DNA of 33,860 nucleotides from Nostoc sp. CCCryo 231-06 (lineage in GTDB: Bacteria > Cyanobacteriota > Cyanobacteriia > Cyanobacteriales > Nostocaceae): assembly GCA_023522315.1 (NCBI GenBank), contig JAHCSU010000677.1:1-33860 (forward strand), written 5' to 3'. Of the stretch, positions 25,326 through 33,860 are shown piece by piece. The notes beneath the pieces were generated by a model that saw only the letters and a program-made list of their open reading frames with translations, was not told the DNA's origin and did no database searches. Positions within the stretch are counted from its first letter, which is position 1, and the number at the start of each line of letters is the position of its first letter. A program made the translations under genes and the position numbers.

Positions 25326-27137
25326 ATGACTGACGTTCCCGCAGTTCGCATTCGCAATTTTTGTATTATTGCTCACATCGACCACGGGAAATCAACCCTC
25401 GCCGATCGCTTGCTACAAGCTACTGGCACTGTTGAAGACCGACAGATGAAGGAACAGTTCCTCGACAATATGGATTTGGAACGGGAGCGCGGCATTACAA
25501 TTAAGCTGCAAGCTGCCCGGATGAACTACACAGCTAAGGATGGTCAGCAGTATGTGCTGAACTTAATTGATACTCCTGGACATGTGGATTTCTCTTATGA
25601 AGTCTCCCGCTCTCTTGTTGCTTGTGAAGGAGCGCTATTGGTAGTAGATGCGTCCCAAGGTGTGGAGGCGCAAACTTTGGCGAATGTATATTTAGCGTTA
25701 GAGAGTAATCTGGAAATTATCCCGGTTTTGAATAAAATCGATTTGCCTGGGGCAGAACCAGAACGAGTAATTGGCGAAATTGAAGAAATTATCGGTCTAG
25801 ATTGCAGTGGTGCGATTCTTGCCTCTGCTAAAGAAGGAATTGGTATTGATGAGATTTTAGAAGCAGTTGTCGAGCGGATACCGCCACCGCCCAATACGAT
25901 AAATGAGCGCTTACGAGCGTTAATATTTGATAGCTATTACGACAGTTACCGGGGAGTAATTGTGTATTTCCGGGTGATGGATGGCACTCTCAAAAAAGGC
26001 GATCGCATCCATTTAATGGCATCGGGTAAAGAATTTGAAATTGATGAGTTAGGCGTTCTTTCTCCCACTCAAAAGCAAGTTGATGAACTCCACGCTGGGG
26101 AAGTAGGCTATTTGGGAGCGTCAATTAGAGCTGTAGCTGATGCACGAGTAGGAGATACAATTACTCTCAGTAAGGCGAAAGCAGAGTCACCCTTACCAGG
26201 TTACGCAGAAGCGAACCCGATGGTTTTTTGCGGCATGTTCCCCATTGATGCCGATCAATTTGAAGATTTGCGGGAAGCCTTGGAAAAGCTCGAACTCAAC
26301 GACGCAGCGCTGCATTACGAACCAGAAACTTCTAGCGCGATGGGGTTTGGCTTCCGTTGCGGATTCTTGGGCTTGCTGCACATGGAAATTGTTCAGGAAC
26401 GTCTAGAGCGGGAGTATAACCTAGATTTAATCATTACAGCCCCCTCGGTGGTTTATAAGGTGATTACCCTCAAAGGTGAGGAACTGTACATCGATAATCC
26501 CAGCCGCTTACCTTCTCCCAACGATCGCGAAAGAATTGAAGAACCCTACGTCAAAGTAGAGATGATTACGCCGGAAACTTATGTTGGCAGCTTGATGGAG
26601 TTATCACAAAATCGCCGTGGTATCTTCAAAGATATGAAATATCTCACCCAAGGACGAACCACACTTACTTATGAGCTGCCCTTGGCGGAAGTTGTGACTG
26701 ACTTTTTTGATCAAATGAAGTCGCGATCGCGCGGTTACGCAAGTATGGAATATCACATCATCGGCTACCGTGAAAATCCTCTGGTGAAGCTGGATATCAT
26801 GATTAACGGCGATCCTGTGGATTCCTTGGCGATGATTGTCCATCGAGACAAAGCTTACAACGTCGGGCGGGCAATGGCAGAAAAACTCAAGGAACTAATT
26901 CCCCGCCATCAATTTAAAGTGCCAATTCAGGCATCTATTGGCAGTAAAGTTATCGCCAGCGAACACATCCCCGCCTTGCGGAAAGATGTGCTAGCCAAAT
27001 GCTACGGTGGTGACATCAGCCGGAAGAAGAAACTATTACAGAAGCAAGCAAAAGGTAAAAAGCGGATGAAATCTGTGGGTACTGTGGATGTACCGCAAGA
27101 AGCCTTTATGGCAGTACTGCGCTTGGATCAAAACTAA
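25326..27137 (+). CDS. lepA: Elongation factor 4 (LepA), ribosome back-translocase
   Basis: This 603-residue translational GTPase has the G1 motif AHIDHGKST at 16-24, the switch [23 protein letters not shown] (G3) and [12 protein letters not shown] (G4). The EF-G-like domains follow, and the LepA-specific C-terminal tail [23 protein letters not shown] is present. Length and domain order are typical. It lacks domain IV of EF-G, as LepA does. It acts on stalled or mispositioned ribosomes in the cytoplasm. It is a single gene with heptamers and a palindrome downstream. Confidence 0.97.
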   Translation: MTDVPAVRIRNFCIIAHIDHGKSTLADRLLQATGTVEDRQMKEQFLDNMDLERERGITIKLQAARMNYTAKDGQQYVLNLIDTPGHVDFSYEVSRSLVACEGALLVVDASQGVEAQTLANVYLALESNLEIIPVLNKIDLPGAEPERVIGEIEEIIGLDCSGAILASAKEGIGIDEILEAVVERIPPPPNTINERLRALIFDSYYDSYRGVIVYFRVMDGTLKKGDRIHLMASGKEFEIDELGVLSPTQKQVDELHAGEVGYLGASIRAVADARVGDTITLSKAKAESPLPGYAEANPMVFCGMFPIDADQFEDLREALEKLELNDAALHYEPETSSAMGFGFRCGFLGLLHMEIVQERLEREYNLDLIITAPSVVYKVITLKGEELYIDNPSRLPSPNDRERIEEPYVKVEMITPETYVGSLMELSQNRRGIFKDMKYLTQGRTTLTYELPLAEVVTDFFDQMKSRSRGYASMEYHIIGYRENPLVKLDIMINGDPVDSLAMIVHRDKAYNVGRAMAEKLKELIPRHQFKVPIQASIGSKVIASEHIPALRKDVLAKCYGGDISRKKKLLQKQAKGKKRMKSVGTVDVPQEAFMAVLRLDQN

Positions 27138-27569
27138 TACAATTCAGGAGTCAGGAGTCAGGAGTCAGAATTACAGCAGATTGCAAAGGAGTAGGGGCAC
27201 AACATATTGTGCCCCTACCCGTGTGCTTCATTTACCTGAAATACGCTGTAATTGGAGTCGGAGTGGTAGATAGCGCAGCTGTAGCAAGTCCGCAAGCCTC
27301 TGAATGTGCTATTTTTAGTCCCTCACCACAGTTTTCTTGTTCTGAATTCTGAATTCTGTATTCTGTATTCTTTTTCAACATCCGTTAATTTTAATTACAA
27401 AGTCTGCTGTTTACAGCCTTAAGTATGCGAGTTTCAGTATGCTGCTGGTAGGTTTAGCTTCCAGAAAGCCATGCCTGACTTACTGTTGGCTCAACCATCC
27501 TTAAGTGTGTCTCTAATGCTGGATTTCTAACAGAAAAAATGATAATTTATTGTAGAAATTCAAAACATC
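27138..27569. other. Gap after lepA with heptamers and palindrome
   Basis: No gene is seen. Near the start an AGGAGTC heptamer run (about 27144-27170) occurs, then palindrome copy 2 (27191-27218). A run of TTCTGAATTC/TTCTGTATTC repeats is at about 27340-27372. The last 150 bases lead to the diguanylate cyclase. Confidence 0.6.
27191..27218. repeat. GTAGGGGCAC-type palindrome, copy 2
   Basis: Twelve-base perfect arms GTAGGGGCACAA and TTGTGCCCCTAC flank a four-base loop. Compared with copy 1 the inner stem changes from ACGGCA/TGCCGT to ACAA/TTGT but still pairs, indicating compensatory divergence. Confidence 0.75.
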
Positions 27570-30236
<2,667 letters not shown>

Positions 30237-30614
30237 AGCCTCAGTTGCGAAGGGAATGCTAAATTGTTCTAATTACGTACACCTTGTTTTTGATCCAGGG
30301 CTATTTCATTCTCATCTAGCCCGCCTCAGAATGAATTTTGAGTCTAAAGACGACTGAGACTCATGTTATAGTCCGTTTTAACGGACTTTAGCTAAAAGCC
30401 TGTGAACTTCAGTTCTGGGCGGTTTCTGTTTAGAACGAAATAACCCTGGTTTTTGATCTCTAGCCCGCAGTTGATAACCTTTGATAAGCTTTAAAAAAAT
30501 AACTGTTAAAAAATCTCAAAATTTTAGTAAACATACTCACTGCATTTGCCACCCTTGTATTTTTAGGTAAATGTAATTTTTTAGATATTTGTAAAGTGTC
30601 GGGGAGTCTAGCAG
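30237..30614. other. Gap with three consecutive hairpins
   Basis: Hairpins in order have arms TTCATTCT/AGAATGAA (30305-30312, 30328-30335), TGAGTCT/AGACTCA (30339-30345, 30357-30363) and AGTCCGTT/AACGGACT (30370-30377, 30380-30387). A competing stem GGGCTA/TAGCCC (30298-30303, 30317-30322) overlaps the first. The set could end the cyclase transcript or be a structured RNA. The remainder has no gene. Confidence 0.6.
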
Positions 30615-31802
30615 ATGAAGATACTGGTACTGAGTTGGGAGTTTCCACCGAGGATTGTTGGGGGAATTGCGCGGCATGTAGCGGAATTGTACCCGGAACT
30701 GGTAAAGCTGGGGCATGAAGTCCACTTAATTACAGCAGAGTTTGGTCAGGCATCAATGTATGAGGTGGTTGAGGGAGTAAAGGTGCATCGAGTGCCAGTG
30801 CCACATAGTAACGACTTTTTCCACTGGGTAGTCAATCTCAACCTGAGTATGGGAGATCACGGTGGTAAGTTGATTTTAGAGGAAGGGCCTTTTGATTTAA
30901 TTCATGCCCATGATTGGTTGGTCGGAGATGCTGCGATCGCTCTCAAGCATAATTTTAAAATACCACTAATTGCTACAATTCACGCTACAGAATACGGGCG
31001 CTATAACGGTATTAACACAGATATTCAAGGTTATATAAATGGCAAAGAAATCTTGCTGGCTTACAACGCTTGGCGGATTATTGTTTGTAGCGACTATATG
31101 CGCCAAGAAGTAGAACGAGCGCTACACAGTCCTTGGGACAAAATCGATGTCATTTATAACGGTATCCGAGCCGAAAAGAAACAGCATAACGTAGATTTTC
31201 ATGCTCTAAATTTTCGCCGCCAATTCGCCACAGACGATGAGAAAATCGTTTACTACCTTGGTCGCATGACATACGAAAAGGGTGTACCTATATTGCTCAA
31301 TGCCGCACCTAAGATCCTTTCCCAAATGGCAGGTAACGTTAAATTTGTAATTGTTGGTGGCGGCAATACCGACCATCTCAAGCGCCAAGCCTGGGATTTG
31401 GGAATTTGGCATCATTGCTATTTTACAGGTTTTCTCTCCGATCAATACTTAGATAGATTCCAAACTGTCGCTGATTGTGCAGTATTTCCTAGTCTTTACG
31501 AACCTTTTGGGATTGTGGCTTTAGAAAGCTTTGCTTCTCGTGTTCCGGTAGTAGTTTCTGATACTGGTGGTTTTCCAGAAGTAGTTCAACATACTAAAAC
31601 AGGCATTGTGACTTGGGTGAACAATCCCGATTCTTTAGCTTGGGGAATTTTGCAGGTTTTGAAAAATCCAGGATATCGGCAATGGCTGGTGGATAACGCT
31701 TATGAGGATTTAAAGCGACGCTTTAGCTGGCCGAAATTAGCCAAGCAAACTGAAGAAGTATATGAGCGAGTTGTACAAGAGCGATCGCAAATTGCCTGGT
31801 AA
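30615..31802 (+). CDS. GT4-family glycosyltransferase (GT-B fold)
   Basis: This 395-residue retaining glycosyltransferase has the N-terminal donor/acceptor segment WEFPPRIVGGIARHV, an EX7E motif at Glu296-Glu304 in YEPFGIVALESF, and the nucleotide-sugar region YYLGRMTYEKGVP and VIVGGGNTDHL. The family includes glycogen and polysaccharide glycosyltransferases; a cyanobacterial sub-branch is common but the acceptor is unknown. The ATG at 30615 begins the conserved N terminus directly. A strong inverted repeat follows the stop and probably ends the transcript. Confidence 0.9.
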   Translation: MKILVLSWEFPPRIVGGIARHVAELYPELVKLGHEVHLITAEFGQASMYEVVEGVKVHRVPVPHSNDFFHWVVNLNLSMGDHGGKLILEEGPFDLIHAHDWLVGDAAIALKHNFKIPLIATIHATEYGRYNGINTDIQGYINGKEILLAYNAWRIIVCSDYMRQEVERALHSPWDKIDVIYNGIRAEKKQHNVDFHALNFRRQFATDDEKIVYYLGRMTYEKGVPILLNAAPKILSQMAGNVKFVIVGGGNTDHLKRQAWDLGIWHHCYFTGFLSDQYLDRFQTVADCAVFPSLYEPFGIVALESFASRVPVVVSDTGGFPEVVQHTKTGIVTWVNNPDSLAWGILQVLKNPGYRQWLVDNAYEDLKRRFSWPKLAKQTEEVYERVVQERSQIAW

Positions 31803-31806
31803 GCAT

Positions 31807-31839
31807 AGATCCCCGATTTTTTGAAGAAGTCGGGGATCT
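31807..31839 (+). terminator. Rho-independent-like hairpin after the GT4 gene
   Basis: Arms AGATCCCCGA and TCGGGGATCT (10 bp, perfect) enclose a 13-base loop, five bases after the stop codon, followed by an A/T-rich AAAATTTTATT. The sequence resembles a repeat common in Nostoc intergenic regions, so it may be a reused repeat acting as terminator. Confidence 0.7.
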
Positions 31840-31880
31840 AAAATTTTATTCGGGTTTCGGATATCATTTTTTGAGCCATC

Positions 31881-31909
31881 GTAGGGGCACAGCAATGCTG
31901 TGCCCGTAT
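31881..31909. repeat. GTAGGGGCAC-type palindrome, copy 3 (slightly degraded)
   Basis: The inner 10-base arms GGGCACAGCA and TGCTGTGCCC are perfect around one base; the outer bases (GTAG on one side, GTATC on the other) no longer match fully. The stem variant differs from copies 1 and 2 yet still pairs. Confidence 0.65.
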
Positions 31910-32139
31910 CGTGTATTGCATCCAAAGAAGAAGCGCTATAAAGAACACAAGCATTGCAGAGTAGGGCAGAGAATAAATGATTACTCCGCGTTATTTTGAG
32001 TTAACAAACAGTACAAGCCCTGTACGCTGGAAATTCTACCCTATCTAGTGCCAGAGTTAAGCTAGTACGCGTTTAAGTTGCAGATTTTTTCGTTAAAACT
32101 GTCATTTGTCATTGATTATTCACAAAAGGCAACTGATAA

Positions 32140-32475
32140 GTCAGGAACCTCAGTCTTAAGGCGTGAGGCTTGAAAGAGCAATCCTTCAAGCCATTCTGAC
32201 CAGACCACTCAGTAAAACGAGTAAACGTTATTTGAGTCACGATACCGGAAAATGCGTAGCTAGTTTTCCGCTCTATCGCTTGTGATTAAACAGTTCTAAG
32301 GTCACTGGAACAGTGTTGCAAGCCTAACAAGCTCTCGTAACAGGTCGAAGCTAACATTACCCCGCAAGGGAGGCTCTTAGGAGCAAACCATTATGCGTAC
32401 AGGGTTGTGAAGTTTGAAACGGTAATTGTCCCGTTGAAAGTACAGAACAAGAGTACACCGAATACAACAACCCCA
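32140..32475 (+). ncRNA. Highly structured RNA candidate, possibly HEARO / IscB-IsrB omega RNA-like, without its ORF
   Basis: About 336 bases with no coding frame contain a dense set of perfect stems. An outer GTCAG/CTGAC stem (32140-32144, 32196-32200) encloses GGCTTGAA/TTCAAGCC (32167-32174, 32185-32192). Then come CGGAAAA/TTTTCCG (32246-32252, 32264-32270), CACTG/CAGTG with a GAA loop (32303-32315), a CCC-GCAA-GGG hairpin with a GNRA tetraloop (32361-32370), and GGGTTGT/ACAACCC (32402-32408, 32467-32473) enclosing AACGG/CCGTT (32418-32422, 32431-32435). The GGTCACTGGAACAGTG area and the CCTAACAAGC after it resemble, from memory, the omega RNA of IscB (GGTCA...GAACAGTG...GGCTTAACAGC). HEARO RNAs are known in cyanobacteria, often without a nearby endonuclease gene. 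No IscB/IsrB frame is seen in the window. A group II intron fragment is the alternative. Confidence 0.5.
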
Positions 32476-32684
32476 AGGCGATAATGCTCAAAATTAATAT
32501 AAAGCCGTCCTATAAGCGATGCACTGAGCCCTTCGGCAAGCTCAGGGTAACACTTGCCGAAGTGGACGGGGTTTCCAACCCATTTTTCTGATGACTAATG
32601 ACAAAGGACGAATTTCACGGAAAAATAAGCAATTAAAGTGCGTAACAGCCTAGCAATAATTGCAGTTTGCTCCAGAAGCTTAGT

Positions 32685-33734
32685 ATGACAAAGGCATTCC
32701 CAAGCATAGCAAGGCGCTTGAAAAGTACAGGAATCAAGTTGTTGAAGATGGGAACCTTCCTAATAAATCGTTTTATTGAAAGCTGGAAACGCTACTTCCT
32801 GGGTGACACTGTTGATGTCCGCCCCTCCCCTTCTCCCTCTCTCGATGTCCGTCTCTCCTTAGCAGGCCCAGTCCTTACCTTAGGTGGCGGTGGTCCCGAT
32901 GTCGATGATGCTATCCAGTGGATGATCAACCAAGTTAGGGGGGGTAGTAACTCCGGCACTAAAGTTAATGTTGTAGTTCTCCGCACGAATGGTAATCACG
33001 ATTACAATCGGCTAATTTATGCCATGAAGGGCGTAAACTCTGTGGAAACTCTTCTGATTCGCAATAGAGAAGAAGCAAACAAAGCTGAGATTTATGAAAA
33101 AGTCAGAAATGCTGATGTGATTTTCTTTGCTGGCGGCGACCAATGTCAATACATCCGCAACTGGAAAGATACCAAGCTTGAGGCTGCGGTTAAGTCAGTT
33201 TACCTTAAGGGAGGTGGTATTGGTGGCACCAGTGCGGGTGCAATGATCCAAAGTGATTGTGTCTATGATGCTTGTGCTTCTTCTGAAAAAGGCATTGAAA
33301 CTAGAGATGCACTCGAAGATCCCTACCGAGATATTACTTTTACTTACAACTTTTTCAATTGGAGTAATTTGAAGGGAACCATCGTAGATACGCACTTCGA
33401 TAGGCGGCAAAGAATGGGTCGAATTATGGCTTTTATTGCCCGTCAAATTAAGGATGGTGTATCTAGCAGTGTTTTAGGCATAGCGGTTAGTGAAAGTACA
33501 TCGGTTCTTGTAGATAAAAACGGTTTGGTAAAAGTTATGGGTAGGGGTAATGCATACTTTGTACTTGGCAATCATCTGCCGGAAGTATGCGAACCCCGAA
33601 CGCCTTTGACCTTTTCCAATTACAAAATTTGGAAAGTTCGCAGTGGCGATACCTTTAACTTGAGAAACAGACCAACCTCTGGGTATTATCTCAGGAGTGT
33701 TAAAAGGGGACGGATTGATTCAAATCCTTATTAA
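32685..33734 (+). CDS. Cyanophycinase-like peptidase (family S51)
   Basis: This 349-residue protein has an S51 core: LTLGGGGPDVDDA at about 65-76, FFAGGDQ (Gln153 equivalent to the substrate-binding Gln), the nucleophile GGTSAGA (Ser183), and DTHFDRRQRMGR at 235-246 carrying the His and Arg motifs of cyanophycinase. Cyanophycinase cuts the storage polymer cyanophycin to Asp-Arg dipeptides. A basic N-terminal extension of about 60 residues (many Lys/Arg, then SPSPS) is unusual next to the shorter classical enzymes, and the C-terminal region differs. Thus the substrate may not be cyanophycin. The start is taken at the ATG at 32685; a TTG at 32667 is in frame. No cphA (synthetase) gene is nearby. 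The gene lies 210 bases after the RNA candidate. Confidence 0.82.
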   Translation: MTKAFPSIARRLKSTGIKLLKMGTFLINRFIESWKRYFLGDTVDVRPSPSPSLDVRLSLAGPVLTLGGGGPDVDDAIQWMINQVRGGSNSGTKVNVVVLRTNGNHDYNRLIYAMKGVNSVETLLIRNREEANKAEIYEKVRNADVIFFAGGDQCQYIRNWKDTKLEAAVKSVYLKGGGIGGTSAGAMIQSDCVYDACASSEKGIETRDALEDPYRDITFTYNFFNWSNLKGTIVDTHFDRRQRMGRIMAFIARQIKDGVSSSVLGIAVSESTSVLVDKNGLVKVMGRGNAYFVLGNHLPEVCEPRTPLTFSNYKIWKVRSGDTFNLRNRPTSGYYLRSVKRGRIDSNPY

Positions 33735-33860
33735 ATGGGGAGTGGGGCATGGGGCATGGGGAGTTAAAACTTGAAAGTTCAGCCTCAGAAGCTCAACGTT
33801 CACCTTCAGAAGCTCAACGTTCACCCTCAGAAGCTCAACGTTCACCCTCAGAAGCTCAAC
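33735..33860. repeat. Composite repeat: heptamers, TTAAAACTTG leader, 21-bp units (continues beyond window)
   Basis: Immediately after the peptidase stop, GGGGCAT heptamers are followed by TTAAAACTTG (33763-33772) and four 21-base units from 33777 to the window end. The order and the leader match the block at 2218-2466, in the same orientation. Here the unit flanks read GTTCA...CTCAAC, whereas the first block has GTTGA...GTGAAC, so the junction dodecamer CTCAACGTTCAC is the reverse complement of GTGAACGTTGAG. Confidence 0.85.

Larger units (their letters stand above)
31803..32684. other. Long gap with structured RNA candidate and repeats
   Basis: Besides the terminator (31807-31839) and palindrome copy 3 (about 31881-31909), the gap holds the RNA candidate at 32140-32475. 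After it comes a CTTCGGCAAG/CTTGCCGAAG inverted repeat (arms 32531-32540 and 32553-32562). No credible reading frame lies in it. Confidence 0.7.

Noticed and set aside
32140..32475. Group II intron domain I as the explanation
   Set aside because: No GTGCG-type 5' end, no domain V hairpin and no reverse transcriptase frame could be found; kept only as an alternative.

Overview
The window looks like chromosomal DNA from a filamentous, probably Nostoc-like, cyanobacterium. The grounds are: many GCGATCGC (HIP1) octamers inside genes; repeated heptamer tracts of the GGGCATN, AGGAGTT and TGACAAA kind between genes; cyanobacterium-typical genes (NdbB, Tab2/Atab2 family, Nfu scaffold, Ser/Thr kinases with a zinc-ribbon start and WD40 tail, a ClC protein fused to CBS and Usp domains); and long non-coding gaps full of small palindromes. 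No rRNA, tRNA or CRISPR array was found.

Layout. 1-860: remnant of an IS982-like transposase followed by strong hairpins. 1155-2222: FecCD-type iron/cobalamin-type permease without its partners. 2218-2466: a heptamer plus 21-bp tandem repeat block; the same composite block recurs at 33735-33860 and runs off the window. 2506-4516: an NrdG-like radical SAM protein divergent from ndbB. 4772-6251: a HAD hydrolase and a DUF433/DUF5615 toxin-antitoxin-like pair. 6675-11903: Tab2-family protein, TldE/PmbA-like protein and the ClC-CBS-Usp protein, all on the plus strand. 11908-14541: a small membrane protein and an AT-rich polysaccharide pair (O-antigen ligase/polymerase-like protein plus glycosyltransferase). 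14950-19239: a WGxxGxxG surface-type protein and two Ser/Thr kinases. 19513-24765: GH57 glycosidase, Nfu, a GAF histidine kinase and a small ribbon-helix-helix-like protein. 25326-31802: lepA, a multi-PAS diguanylate cyclase and a GT4 glycosyltransferase. 31803-33860: an 880-base gap with a highly structured RNA candidate (about 32140-32475), then a cyanophycinase-like S51 peptidase.

How genes relate. Most neighbours are independent single genes or short pairs. Real coupling is visible only for DUF433-DUF5615 (GTGA overlap) and for the O-antigen ligase-GT4 pair (26-base overlap). Signalling is well represented (two Ser/Thr kinases, one histidine kinase, one diguanylate cyclase), with no partner response regulator nearby.

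Most notable observation: the RNA candidate at 32140-32475 has many perfect nested stems and a segment resembling, from memory, the guide-scaffold (omega) RNAs of IscB/IsrB elements (HEARO RNAs). No IscB/IsrB reading frame is present beside it. This would be a solo omega-RNA-like element, but the family assignment is recall-based and needs a covariance-model search.
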